A stretch of 64,000 nucleotides of DNA from Opisthorchis felineus (GCA_004794785.1 SJOL01007044.1:539139-603138), one strand, 5' to 3'; positions 51,475 through 64,000 are shown, counted from the first letter of the stretch. Program-made: numbers and translations. The notes: generated by a model from the sequence alone, not told the origin.

Positions 51475-54142
51475 AAGACTAAGCGTTCAGAACGTTTCCC
51501 TTTGTGGGACAACTGTGCCTGAAAGTAGGCTTCCGACTATGTCTTGATTTGTAACAATAGGTTGCTGGAAGACCTCACCGAAAAAACGTGCAAGCTATCA
51601 CGAATACAGGATATATCTTTTTTAGAGACTTTTTGGCATTTCTGTAAAAACACTTTAATACAACCTTGATTTCAGTGCTTGGATCCGCTACCCCATCTGC
51701 ATCGACAACCAGCCTTCAATTAGAACTTCCATCAACGACTTAATGTAGCTAATCCGTATCGAATAAGCGAGTAATTTTCACAAAAGTCAGTCTAGTGCGT
51801 CTGTCATTCACTAATAAATAAAAATCAGCTGATTTCTTCCGGCTTGTAAATGGAAAATACCGCTTACTTTCATTCGGTTCAAAAAAGACCTATTAACCAA
51901 GCGTTCGAGCTATTCAATTCATCTGTCCTTCCACAGTAAAATCCTTGTCCTATGGGACTGGAAACAAACATCCTTTTTCGAAATGGCAAGCAATACGCAC
52001 TGCCTGACATTTGCGAAGATCATATTACCTGCGAACTGGAGAGTTCACAACAAACGATTCCTAATTGTTGGACAGAAAATTTTATTTCTCTCCGTCGAAA
52101 CCGCTCTTGTTCGACAGCCGTTCCGGAAGAGATTAATGAAGATATTGATGAAAAAGCCTGTTGTAGCACTTGGTTTCCAAACACCCCATGTGAACAAAAC
52201 CAGTTCACATTGGCGTGAATGTTACTGTCAAAAACCTGTAATTGACGAGCAAACCTTGCACAGCACTAAGCGGCTCTCTAGGAATGGGGACAGAAGTTAA
52301 CGTATCAGTCCTTGATTAACCAGTAATTATCAGCCTGGGCGAAAATGAACAATATATTTTCCAAAGACAATTTCAGATGTCAAGTACAATTACCTGTCCG
52401 ATTTTCACATCTACACATTTTCAAAGCGGCTGTTTTGGATGTTCGTATTAAACTTGGATACAGTAGAAAATAGTGATGGATGCTCCTCACCTCCCATATA
52501 TTTTGCCCTTTGCGACATAGCCTCACACATACTAGAGACCCGGTGGTTTCAAAAGTCCAACGAAAAGTTCAAGTTCGGTCACAATCCAAGCTAGATAACA
52601 TCTGTTACATCGTCCGACACTGGTGGATCTGAGAAACCTAAAACGCTGTCCGACTAAGGTTTATGCAAGAAAAGCATGGTTGTTGGCTAGTTCTATGAAA
52701 AAATTCAACGGAATTTCATTAGAAATTTTTCGCTTATCTACTTAATTTTACCTACAGATATAGGCACACAACAATTTCACCAAATATCTTGGAATGGACA
52801 CTGATAAAGCTATGCCAAAACAGCTGCAGAAATTTGATACTGATAGTTCAATGAGCGCAAGGATAAAATGAGTGCAAATTAGCGCACTAGACAAGCGAAA
52901 GAATCAACATATAAATGCACATCATTCGGATGGACTCTGTTAATGCGAGTTTGTGCAATTCGCCTGGTTCGTAGAGATAAAGGCTAGAAAAAACTATTCA
53001 GTATCCCCACTGGAAAGCTTGTTCTAGCTATAGCAATCAAGATGTAAACTGCAAGGTTTTTGAATTGATAGATGGTGTTGCCTGCTCCGGAACTGGTTTA
53101 ACTCTGACACAACAAAATATATGAGGCAAGAACACAAGCAAGCAAGAAAACGACACGGTGGCGTGCTATGGAAGCACTAATAACTATACCATCCATTTAG
53201 ATTTCGTCTTTAGCGTAGTCTGACGAAAAGGGGGGAAAGACTAAAAGCCGCAGGCGCCTGATAGTCATACCATGTTTTTCTACTTTAAAAAACGATCAGA
53301 GCAACTACGTTAGTTTCCTAGACCTTAAAATATCACCCCAAACTCTTAGTTCTTGGGCCTCGTATTTATTGTACCAAAACAGGCATGCGACCAATTATGT
53401 AACGCCCCCTGATGAATTCTCATCAGAATAAAAAGGCAACATTTTTGGGGCAGCCTGCATTCTGCTACAGTGCTAAGATCAATTCTTTCACAAATCTACA
53501 GAAAGCTAGATAGTTGTAGACTGTATATTTTCTGGAGTTCTCCACTAAGGAGAAGACGTAGATTACACTTACAGCATAACCCGTATCAGAAAAGAAAGCT
53601 GTGGATAAGTCCGTCGATTTTTGATGGTTCAACTCTTCTTTCACTATTCCAGCTAGTAGCAGAAACATAAATAATTGCATCCTCACGGACCATAGTTGAA
53701 GAACTGACAGGCCTGTAACTTAAGAAAAATTCCCCGAATAAAAGTAGATTTTGAAACCTCCAAAATTTTTTAAAATAGGACTACACATTGATCCGTATGA
53801 AAAAAAAGTAAGGCATGCCAGTTGCAATCTGATTTGGTGGGAATAGATTGATTTATTATGTTGCCTTGATGGCTGAATAAACGTGATTTGGTCGCATCTT
53901 AATGACTGAAAAGTCTCTGCTAAATTCGTTATTATTAGATGAGACAAAAGCGCTTTGTTGTCACACCCCATTTCACGTGACAAATCTTCGTTTTTAATGC
54001 AAATGTTTGTTCAGCAGTGTTTTCTGTAAAGATATTGAGTTTCTAATTTATATGCTACTACGGGAGTACTTCAGCGGAATTCCCAAAGTAACAACGTTTT
54101 CCTTAGTTGTTTATTAGTTCGGTGTGACACACTTCTGGCAAT
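51471..54142. other. No recognisable gene; overlapping frames at 52.0 kb
   Basis: Two overlapping plus frames at 51952-52218 (88 codons, seven Cys) and 51983-52300 (105 codons) cannot both be real and neither has a known domain. A CAG preceded by pyrimidines ends at 51936, but the first frame meets TAA directly after it. A seven-base-pair inverted repeat CTGATGA/TCATCAG with a four-base spacer lies at 53409-53426. Confidence 0.4.
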
Positions 54143-54180
54143 GATATAATAATATATATAATAATATAATATAATAATAT
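54143..54180. repeat. ATAAT/ATATAAT low-complexity repeat
   Basis: Irregular repeats made only of A and T (plus one boundary G), 38 nt long. Confidence 0.85.
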
Positions 54181-54219
54181 GTTGGATTACTAATTTGCTC
54201 GCTTTTTTTAGGTGTCACT

Positions 54220-54320
54220 GTCTAGGTGCATCCATGGTGAACCAGTAGGATAGTGGTAGAACTCTCGCCTCTCATGCCCGGTAACCGGCGCTCGGATGTG
54301 GTTACAGCCCAGGATAAACA
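54220..54320 (+). repeat. tRNA-like segment (possible SINE head)
   Basis: GATAGTGGTAGAACTCTCGC and the following CTCTCATGCCCGG resemble the D arm and anticodon arm of a glycine-type tRNA and the head of the SINE at 42.79-43.01 kb. The expected box B is degraded: GCGCTCGGATG stands where GGTTCGANTCC would be. No hammerhead module or shared body follows. It is a tRNA-derived relic at most, not a functional tRNA gene. Confidence 0.35.
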
Positions 54321-57300
54321 TTGTTGGTGGGCTCTCTAAAAGTAATTTGTGTCCAGTGATGCCACAAATTAGTATCTGCCATCCAGAGAAACAATGCCAA
54401 AAGTTTCCAAGGGCTGCCAAAGGAAGAATGGTGTGGATATGAAAAATCATTTGAGAAAACCTTCCTCGCAGTGAACCCCGCTGTAACACTCATCTTGAAA
54501 TTATTGAGGATATTGTAACATGGTAGAATATTTGACTTGATAATAATTTTACGCCAAAGTTGTCTTCAGGCATTAGCAACCCACTGCATTATGTGGACTC
54601 ACATTTCACCAATTTCCATATTTCTAGGTTGATTCTGTTTGAAGAAAACCATCTTTGTCTTCTTCATACTTAGTTTTCGTCTTCGTCAAGCCTCCACCAC
54701 ACTACGCACTGAGCAAAATAAGGGGGTGGGAACACCCCCTCTCCAAAAACTTTGTCTGCTTTCATGACTGGCAAAGTTTTCCGCTATTCTAAATCATACA
54801 GCAGCATTTATAACTCTTGGGTGAAAATGATCAAACTTTGAGCGCAAAACTCTTTAAGAACAGTACACTCTATTGGTCCTTGTTCTCTGCTTTATACCTA
54901 GCATTTGAATGCTGCATAAAAGCGACACTCGGATGGCAAATAGTCTTCGTCAGACCTAAACCAATACACTGCATAAGCGGAAAGCAAGACACGTCAGAAA
55001 ACGTCGTCTCGTTCCACGTGAGATAGTGAGAACACTGGAGAAAAAGAACAAAAAGGCTATTTCACTCTGGCAAAACGAAGATACCAAAAAAAATTTTGAG
55101 TCAGTTGACACTATTTAAATAAGCAAGCTTCGAACGAAAATAAATTCTCTGATGCCATTTTGGATGCTTAAAACTTGGTTAAATAAACATATCTGGGAAT
55201 CATGTCTGGGTAAGTGGGGATGAATTATCATCATTTGCAAAGGTACGCCAACGCATGCACCGCGCGTGACAACAAGTATACTATAAACGCTCAGTCCACC
55301 TTCTTTCAATCAGGTGCAAGGAAAAATCATTACCAGTTATCCCTCCACGCGCCCAATCAATAAGGGCACAGTGAGGCTAGCTAATTCTAGACATGCTACT
55401 AAAATACCAGTTATCGGATGTTTGGGATGGAACAAAACCAAAAATGATCAAAATCAAGGTAAATTTTATGTACCCTTTTCCTGTCATTGCACGGTAGAAT
55501 TCTAGCTAACAGATAGTTCCTGAATTGGCGACTGAAACTAGTGTTGCAAAATATCGACACTGTGGCCTTGGAACTATTCAAACCCACAGCAGGGAGTCAT
55601 TCTTCAATAGCAACCGTTTTGAGGACGATTTTGCCAACCACGTCCAACATACGCCCAGCGTAAAACAAGACAAAACTCAACCGAGTAGTTCGGTTAGGAA
55701 GTGTTCACATGCTTGCCACTAGGAAAAATGACGTACTGTGGATTGAGGTTTCCACCCACATGCAAGGAGAATCGCATGGATACCAAGCACATTTGGTATG
55801 CAACGGTGTCTGTGATGTAATCTTGAAACTATTTAGGCTGAATGACGACTAGTTCAAAAGCAACTCTTAGGTAGCTATGCACCCGATGTCCATCCAGGTT
55901 ATGAAATCGATTTTATATATTTAGTTTTGATATATATTGCTAATATGATGGGGTAATCAAGAAACGATACAAGAGCAAGCAAGTAAGCACAAGTGATGTC
56001 AATGACGCCACTCAAACAAATGATTAAAAAAACAGTGCGTGGACGCAAAGACCGAAACTTGTGCTTATAATTAGAGATACCAAGTACGAGTTGCACGATT
56101 CAGGTTTGTAGAAAAGCCCTATTGAAAAAGACTAAATATTCTTCTTGAAACTGTCACAGTGCTCTATTTCACCCTATATTGGTATACTGATATCTTGTTG
56201 ACGGTCTGACTAGGAATTGATAGCATGCTTTCCACAGAGACCGATGCTGTCACAAACGGTAAGCTGTTCGGCCACATTCAAGAAGGGCCACGTCAGCGCC
56301 AGTCTAGAAGACGAGAAGATCCAATTCCGTTTATTACAGTCATTTAAATTCCGAGTTTCCAAGTTCTGGTAGCTATTTTGTACGATTATGACATCAAAGT
56401 TTACTTTTGATAGCATCCTGTGCCGTAAAATATCACCGATGTGATTTTGAAGCTGCTCAAACCCATGACAGAAGTTGACTCAGCAGTGGCAGATATTTTC
56501 ATGAGATAGTGCAAGATATTCCGGTTTACCGCCATTTTCCTATATCCAGCCTATGGTATGGCAGCGCTTATATAATAGTGAAGTTGGAGGGGGGTAGAGA
56601 CTTTAAGTGGAAAATCCTGATGGCACTAAGGACATTAAAGCCACCCGGGAACTCACACAGTTGTCAGAAAGCAGCAAAAAAATTATTAATGGAGTTGCAC
56701 CGATAGGCTGGCATCCGAAGTGGCTGTGATGGTCAACCGTACATTGACTCACAGCAGCTAAACCAGAGGCTTTTTCCGCAGCACCGAGCGTGGTGTTATT
56801 TACACTTCACTGACAATGAGGTAAGGAGTCGTCAGACAGGCACAAAATGCCCGTTGGAAGCCACCAATCGGTCCCAACATGTTGCTGTAACTTTTCAACT
56901 TTTCAACATCAGATATTTTTGGTCACTCGTCCATTCCCCCAATATAAGTGTTACACCACACTTCCCCCAGGTAAATTATCACAGTGAGGCCTTCTGGCGG
57001 ATACCCATAAACGAGTGTCGTAGGTGAAAGTTGATAGTCACTCATACTGTCAACTCACAGTATGACAGCATGGTCATGCGTGTGATGACTAGAATTCGGA
57101 ATAATAATATCTTCGACAGAAGTTGGTTAGAATTGGGAGAAACTTGCCCAGGCAAGTCATTGGTGTTTCCGCGGTGGTTCGGAGAGAGTGCACTTATGAT
57201 GGGGGGTTCGATTGCACTCTGATATGTTCGTTCGCATGTTTCACACATACAGGTGGCTTTAATCAGATGACGCCGTCACGACTGTGTTGAAACACTCCAC

Positions 57301-57459
57301 GCCTCAAGCTTCTTCAAGCTTATGCAGATGGCATTTCTTCAGGTTGTCTTGTCAAGCATCAGATGTCCCAAAGATCAAAAACTAAGATCACAGTTTTTTT
57401 TAAAATTAACCTGAAGGCCAAATCAGTGGTGGAACTTCGGTCGTCCAAGGGCTTGATCT
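54321..57459. other. No recognisable gene
   Basis: Nothing can be assigned. At 57262-57292 the order GATGACGCCGTCAC, GACTG and TTGAAAC resembles the minus-strand motif at 186-219, possibly a second diverged copy of that repeat. Confidence 0.4.
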
Positions 57460-57990
57460 CTATTCTTCAAGTGACTGAAAATAAGCTGTTTCTGGATGCA
57501 GTTGTCGGCCACTAATTTTACGTAGTCTATGCAGTGTAGCTGGTTTTGCTTGATGGCGCGCTCGATTCCGTTGGTCTTGTTTCGTTTGAGGAATCCAAAA
57601 CCTGGAATTCAATCTGATCACTCGATCCGAGTGATCCCCATCGGACATTGTAGGTGAAGTTTGTCAGACATTGCAATACGACTTTAGCATAGTGGCTATA
57701 TTTTGTCGTCTGCTGAAGACTTCCATAGCGTGATACACTGCAAACTTTGCGTCGTGGCACAACGTTCGCTTACTCCAGACGCGATTATGCTGCTGCCGAA
57801 TGCAGCACGTTCATATAGTTCAAGACCCATTGTCATGTCCTTACACGGCGCTGCCGAGGTAACAGAATTCCTCACAAGCTAAGCAGTGGCTATTAATGTG
57901 AATGTAGGGTACCTGCTGTTTTCAAAAGAGTTTAATGTTTTGACCAAGATAAGCTAGCGAAACTAGTGCTGTGGTTAGTTGTTACATTCC
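57460..57990 (-). mobile_element. Possible downstream part of the 58.0 kb LINE fragment
   Basis: On the minus strand at plus 57723-57780 the translation WSKRTLCHDAKFAVYHAM fits the spacing of the block after the reverse-transcriptase core in fluke LINE ORF2 proteins (W-x-R-x-x-x-L-x-x-K-x-x-V-Y-x-A). The LLYG block that normally follows is not clear. It lies in the same orientation and about 350 nt beyond the RT motif A of the neighbouring fragment. That is too close for an intact element, so an internal deletion would be needed. A 77-codon and a 62-codon frame in this stretch match nothing. Weak support. Confidence 0.3.
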
Positions 57991-57999
57991 ATGCCCAAA

Positions 58000-58400
58000 T
58001 GTGAAAAGAAAGCAATGTCTTCCGCAGAAAGCCTGAGTCTTTGACTCATGCTGCGCCTCTTTTGGGCCTTGAGGCATTTCGAGTTAAGTAGATTACAGCC
58101 CGGACTGAGTCAACTACTTTCTTGAAGTATACGAGGAAAGCATATAGAGGTTGATTTGACTTCTAGCATTTTTCCTATAGCTGACGAGCTGCGAACTTAC
58201 AGCTAATCTTGCTTCATTAGCTTCACATCCAAATCGTTCTTCAACAGTGTCCAGACTGCAGAGTAGGATGCGTGCCAATATTTTGCTTGCAGTTCAGGGA
58301 AGACTGATTCTTCGATAGTTATCCGTTTTTATGTACACTACCATCTACTTTAAACAAGGGTACGATTGTGGCGTCCGTTAACTCTTGTAAGACGTTTTCA
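58000..58400 (-). mobile_element. Non-LTR retrotransposon fragment: reverse-transcriptase N-terminal core, decayed
   Basis: The minus strand carries the opening blocks of a LINE reverse transcriptase. First is TDATIVPLFK (about plus 58340-58382), then after a frameshift DNYRRISLP (58297-58323) and TASKILARILLCSLDTVEER (58235-58294). After a further frameshift comes FLVYFKKVVDSV (58103-58138), which corresponds to motif A (family form FLDFKKAFDSVDR). The first catalytic Asp of motif A is replaced by Tyr. One stop lies inside the NYRRISL-to-ASKIL stretch. The GFRPGRGC block between these is not recognisable. Order and spacing agree with trematode CR1/RTE-like ORF2 proteins. The fragment is a dead relic. 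Confidence 0.8.
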
Positions 58401-61400
58401 GTCAGAGCAAATCAGGTGACAAGCTTCGCCCTCCAATACTGGTTCGCTCAGTTTGGGTATTCGGACAGGCATTACGTCTTCTCCGGTAGTTTTTTTTTTG
58501 CTTTACAGTTTAACTGTAGCTCTTCTGTGTTTAGCTTTTGTGGATGCGTTGTAAAGTTTCGTCTTTACAGGGGCTTGGTGCAACTCTGCGAGGTAGTCGA
58601 CATCCACCTCAAATGGGTTGTTATATAGAGTGGAAAACTGGGTCTTTCAAGCACCAAATACCACTGCAAACTTACTGAGTGCTCAACAATTTTGGGTGTC
58701 CTGGATATATTGGAGTAACCGCACCTTTCTTTCTTTCTATCTTTCAGCGACTCAAGGAATTCTGTGCTATACAATCATTTTGCATAAGACGAGATATCTT
58801 TACCCTTTTTTAAACCATCACTCGCTCCACACTCTACACAGATAGTTTGAAATTCTATTTTCGATTTGAAAACCTTTTCCCATGCAAACGAATTTGATGC
58901 TTACTAGTCGCTGATAAGTGCGGCTTTCTCGTTGACAAAGTACAATACAAATAAAACCAATGATAGCGCCTTTCTTATTGGAAACCTATGGTCCTAATCG
59001 CAATAGTCCTTAAATGCTTCTTTGTCTTATTTCATTAATATCCTTATGTTTATGATGCAGTTGAACTAGATACATTGTGCGCTGTAGCCTCTTGGGGCTC
59101 CTGCAATGCTGACTGATCGAACAGCTGCCTGCTGCTGAGTCTGGTGCATAACGACCACATCCTATGACGCGGTTTCTCCAAGGTCCATCACAGTCCGGAT
59201 CCTACCGGTTCATACCACCATCGGCACTGCGCACCACCTTCCTTGGGATCCCTTTGTGGGACAATGCTATAATCTAGGGCACGTCTGTGTCCCATTCTTG
59301 GATACCCCAAGTAGCGACGAACGTCCCTCTCCCAGCATTGAACCGTGTATTAGTAGACGCCGACCACTTACGTTCATGGTACCACCCAAAGAGCGGCCCC
59401 ATTATCCCTTTACGTGTAGGTTTTTCACCATCCATTCATACTTTGAGATCATCCATGGGAAACAGGCGATCAGTTGACCGAGTGGATGTGAAAATAATTG
59501 ATACGTGCAATTTTTCGCTCATCCTTCTGGTGAGACATCGGTGGGACACACTGACTCATGTGGCGAAACTTCCCCATGAGGGTCAAATCCAGATATTCAT
59601 CGCCCTAGGACTGTTACTGCTGATTTTCTACAATATTCTACCATTTATAAAATCGTCCACTGCAAATCCGAATTCACTTTTTGTAAAATATCCTGTAAAG
59701 CGCGAAACTAGTGGGATATATGTCCAGATTACTGTAATTTTCCTTGATCGGTCAACCAATTTTTTCTGAAGGCGGCTATGTCGGTGCCGTCGCATTTCAG
59801 CTCTTTGGCAACAAGGAATGTACGCCATTTGGACCTGTCGCTTCCGTCCTCCTCTATAAAATCACCATCAAAAATCATTTCCGGAGGACGTAACAGTTCG
59901 CTCTACAGTGTCCTCAAAGCTCAGTACCCTAACGCTTGATACTTTATAGTCTCCCCAACGTGAATCTAGCCACTAAGTGTTGCGAATTTTTCACTTTTGC
60001 CTAACTGGCTTCACCTTATTTTCCTGACGGAAAGAGCCAGTAGAAATGATTAACTGCGTGAGTCCTACGCGACGTATGTTTGAAGGTATTAACTAATCTG
60101 CCGATCTGATGACGTTCCACAGTCTGAACACTCCCGTGTTTTGCATCAATTCGTTTGACACCTAGTACCACCTGAATACCTAAGTAAATTTACTGTTATT
60201 CCGTACGTGCGCATAATGGGGACAAATCTACTGAAAGAATAAAACATGATGATATATCGCAACAACCTGACAAACTTCAACTTAAAAACGGTTTTCCTTC
60301 TGTAGTTTAATAACCCAGTGTACATTTAAGTTTCCTAAAAGATGCTTTCGGTGACTAACATCGTTTATACAATGGTAGTTTACGTGACTATCGTTGTTCT
60401 TTTCGCCCAGCCGATACCACTGGGAGAAGTCCAATCCCGTGCTGTTGGCCAGAAGGATTGGGACCGACAACTGGGTCTTGCTTAAGGCCAGAGTGAGTCC
60501 TGCTGTGTTAAAATAACTTCCATAAAATAAGTGAAATTTGTTTTCCTCTGATACTGACTGCACAACCACTCAGTCATAGCATCATGGTTGCATTCGTTTT
60601 GACTGTTTATTGTTATAAGTTGTACCCAGATGTTGTTCGACCAGTCTATGCAAGAGCGCAAGGATGCGGTGATACTGGTTCTGCGCTCCGTACTTTTTAA
60701 GTCATGTAACACATCTAATCGATTGACATAGCGAAGGAACTGATCACGGTGGCGGTTAGCATACGAAATGGAATCAGTGATTGCCCGAACGACTGCGTGG
60801 ACGGAGTGACAACGTGAGACCGCAAAAAGTAATGATTCTGAATCACTAACCTAAAAGTCATAACTTTTCATACGCTGAGTAGATTCATATGTCATTGACC
60901 TTCAAAATTATTTGTTTTTCGATTACCATATAAATAAGTACATACTGCGGATATATTGACGGACTCTGACAAGGTTTTCTAATTGGCGAAATAAACGGGT
61001 ATATTCTAGGACTATTGTTAGAAATGGTTGTTCAAAAGTTCTCCAGAAAGGAGCCAACAGTTTAAACCGGATCACAAATTAAGGCGATAGACAAACTGAC
61101 AGATAAACCGTATTGATTGACGCGCTGAATCGCAAACCAAAAACAGTGGGGACTTCAGATTTGCCAATACATTTCTGCACTACGTCCGCACAATGACTGT
61201 ATAAAGCAACGAAAGATTTCAGTGTATGGGAGTCTCCGTCTGTACTGAATAAAGGTTTGTACCCTAAAATGTGACGAAGAGTTTGAAAGCAGCACTCGTG
61301 GATGAAATGTGGTCCAGAGATGAACGTTTACTCACAAAGTAATGTCAGTGTTCAAGAAACTGACGTAAATGTACATCAGATTAGCTCACCAGTTTATCGG

Positions 61401-63156
61401 TGAGTGAGCACAAAGAGTTTTAAAAAAGATGCAAATATAGTTCTTTTGGACAGCCCAACCTTTAGATAGGTGGGAAGAATGATCACAGATTGATAGCTAG
61501 CTTGAATTTATTTAACCACCTTTACGAGGTACTGGAAACTAGAAACGAAGACAGACGGAAAGTGCAATTTTCTTTGGCCGAGTCCATCTTGTTTGCCTCT
61601 TTTACTTTCTACGGCGATCGAAAGCCTGTTGTTTACCTATTTCCTTTGGCGAAAATAACTTCCTTGTCACTCTTGTCACCGATCATTTGGGTGTCTTCAA
61701 CACCTCTGCCCGATTTGTGTACAGCCGCTTTCACAGTCCGTTTCGACCGGATACCGTTAGTGTGTTGTTGCTCATGAATAATCAACACAAATCACCCAGT
61801 TGCATGTGGCTTCTAGGAGCTACTCCACTTTGTCGCACTGGCAAAATTATGGTATTATTTTTGTGCGATCTCACAACAATTTTTTAAGGTATACCAACGA
61901 ATTGTTAGGGCCAACAGTCCAAAATAATGGAAGGGAACTCCGTGACGTTTGAGTCCATATCATGAATAAATCAAGGAAGGGATTCTACATAAGTGTCAGT
62001 ATGCAATAATCGGTGGTGCCGTTTCCTACATTATAAATCGTCAAGGCAAAAAGGGGCTATGTTTTCCTTTGCCCGATGATAAGATCTGGAGCACCAAAAG
62101 CCCAACCTAACGTCTTCTGGAGTGCAAAATTCTTATTGAGCCTTTGCTTGAAATTTGGTACATACGCATGCGGGGCTGCGAGACGCATAAGAAGTGGCTT
62201 AAAGACCTAATTACAACCGCAGAAATGTGGAACGAAAGGTGCTTTGCATCAAATAAAACTGGTCCACATTTATGCTGGCGCATCGGCTAACGCGACTTAT
62301 CAGCGGCCAGTAAGTGTCTGATTGTCCACAGACCTTTTTCAGGAAAACGGATTAATAGGTTCCCGCTGTTAGTGGATGGAGCCACTGGCTAAATTCAGTC
62401 AGTTGCAAAAATGTTTGAAGTCGACCAAAAAGTCACCGCGTCTCAGAATTTTCTGAAAACGAGCCAGTGGATATCTTAACACAGCCCAACAGTAGATACT
62501 TGGACTACAGCATAAACATCCGTCTCAGACCCGTTACAACACTTCACGTCACCAGTAAAGCACACCTACGTCAAGTATTCTTGTCTATTCAATTTACTAC
62601 CAAATTTCGCTAAATACCGTCCGTGAGGCGACAGTAGACATATTGCGCACAGTCTGGTAGAGAAACTCCACTATCCCGGCACTCCAGTTTACACAAAATG
62701 TGTGGTGCTCTTCATATGGACGCTGAAAGACCCAACCAACTTGGTCAGGTCCAAAGCTGGAGTTGTAGAACACTTTCATGTGTGCTGACTTTGTCAAGAG
62801 AGGTTATGTAAAGACTCCACCGCTCATTATATCGACTGTGCAGTATGTCTCCTGAAAAACATATGCCCACACCTTCCGGGCTTTTGTATGGACCCCATAG
62901 CCCTTGCAGTTGATTCATATTCTTTTACTAAATGTGGCGCTTCAGCCAATCATGCTTGCAAGTCTTCGTTCAGTACACGGGTTGAACTTTTACTTTGTCC
63001 CCAGCGGCGAATCCATAACAACCGCGATCGTATCAGTCACAGACTGTGGTGACCACTCGTCAATTAACTCTACTGTGATGCACATCGTGAGCACATTCAC
63101 ACTTTGGAATCCATTTCATGGGGCAAATCATTGAGAACAATACTTAAGATAAACGA
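58401..63156. other. No recognisable gene; longest open frame of the window at 59.3 kb
   Basis: Plus 59287-59769 is open for 160 codons, the longest frame in the window, but 59256-59477 is open in another phase and neither has a domain I know. The stretch 59060-59470 is visibly more GC-rich than its surroundings, which favours long open frames by chance and may mark a relic element. The rest is unassigned. Confidence 0.4.
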
Positions 63157-63317
63157 AGTATCGTATAAAAGTATATATAAAGTACATAAAAGTATAAAGT
63201 ATATAAAGGTATGAAAAAATACAAAATTATATATATAAGTATATATAAAAGTATACAAAAGTAGAAGGGAGTATAAAAAGTATAAAGTATATAAAGTATA
63301 TAAAAGTATCGTATAAA
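63157..63317. repeat. GTATATAAA-type minisatellite with identical ends
   Basis: Irregular tandem units of the form AAGTATATA/AAAGTATA fill the block. The 13-mer AGTATCGTATAAA stands at both edges (63157-63169 and 63305-63317) and contains the only CG steps in the block. An open frame through it on the minus strand is just the translation of the repeat (Tyr, Leu, Ile, Phe) and is not coding. Confidence 0.8.
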
Positions 63318-64000
63318 CGGAGTAAAGAAGTATTTTTCCGTGTTAACATCAACTCCAAATGGTTTTGGCCCGCAAGCAATCAGGTTGTTCACTGTGATCA
63401 CGACCGAGCACCTAAAAAGGCAACAGTACATGGATCAAATTTTGCGGCTTATATCTCAACGGTGACCAGAAATTCAACCCAAAATACCATTTACAACAAG
63501 AAACAGGTACAAAGTGTGTTTACGAGTAAACTTTTGGCAAATAGTAGGTGCAGCGCATCACAGGGTTTGCAAGTCGGTATCAACCAGTACTTAGGTTATT
63601 AATGAATCGCTGATTTCTAGCATCAGTAAATGCCCACCTGGAATTAAATTGATTGTGACCGTTTCAACGTCTTCCTATTTCTTAAAGTTGTGTGCGCAGT
63701 CACAATAATCGATTTACATCCACCATGGCTATCAGACAAAAATTAAACTGTTCTGCACTCGAGGTGCTAATCTAGTTGAGTTCTGGTACACTTCATCGAA
63801 TGCACACTTTCATTGGTTACTGTCACGACAATGCAGTTTATCAAAGCTCAGCTGACCGTCAGATGTATCATCGTCAGCTGACAGCAAAAGTCCACCCACC
63901 GTTCCAGAATATTTGATTTGCCCCTTTAGTGCACTGATAGTAATTAAAGTATGCTTTCACAATAAAATTCGACTGTTTAATCATGTGAGTATTTTGGCAT
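63318..64000. other. No recognisable gene
   Basis: Nothing can be assigned up to the window edge. Confidence 0.45.

Noticed and set aside
53409..53426. CTGATGA/TCATCAG inverted repeat as a hammerhead signal
   Set aside because: It is a simple hairpin; no GAAAC strand lies in reach on either strand.
54220..54320. Functional tRNA-Gly gene
   Set aside because: The T arm and acceptor stem do not pair and box B is degraded; only a tRNA-derived relic is supported.
63144..63431. 95-codon minus frame rich in Tyr, Leu and Phe
   Set aside because: It is the translation of the AT minisatellite.
1..64000. CRISPR array, operons or other prokaryotic systems
   Set aside because: No regularly spaced repeats, no packed coding frames and no prokaryotic gene families; the retroelements are metazoan.

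Overview
The window reads as non-coding DNA from a eukaryotic genome, most likely a digenean trematode (fluke). There are no long open frames, no operon-like packing and no rRNA or intact tRNA genes. Every recognisable piece is a decayed retroelement of a kind I associate with flukes: three non-LTR (LINE) ORF2 fragments and a family of tRNA-headed short elements. Two of those short elements still show the layout of the hammerhead ribozyme known from the Schistosoma SM-alpha family. The species call is inference. The base composition looks less AT-rich by eye than Schistosoma, so a liver, lung or intestinal fluke is the better guess.

Layout. 1-250 holds a repeat end with a CTGATGA-hairpin-GAAAC motif on the minus strand. 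7.04-7.74 kb is the endonuclease part of a LINE on the minus strand, with an unassigned 139-residue open frame just upstream of it (8.03-8.45 kb). Tail pieces or copies of the tRNA-headed SINE lie at 12.65-12.75 (-), 19.39-19.52 (+), 34.98-35.17 (+) and 42.79-43.01 kb (-). The copies at 35.1 and 42.9 kb carry the decayed hammerhead. A tRNA-like stretch at 54.22-54.32 kb may be another head. The C-terminal tail of a LINE ORF2 is at 26.05-26.39 kb (-), and a reverse-transcriptase core fragment is at 58.00-58.40 kb (-). Simple repeats sit at 39.37, 51.44, 54.14 and 63.16 kb. TTATT-rich tracts ending near AATAAAA sit at 15.18 and 28.71 kb.

How the parts relate. In the known systems, LINE ORF2 supplies the endonuclease and reverse transcriptase, and the SINE supplies a pol III promoter and a self-cleaving RNA. 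Here every copy is broken by stops, frameshifts or core mutations, so nothing in the window looks mobile now. I found no exon I would assert as part of a host gene. Several 90-160 codon open frames are noted as weak candidates only. The most interesting signal is the 45-nt hammerhead-like module, which has the same length and the same altered cleavage triplet in two copies lying in opposite orientation.
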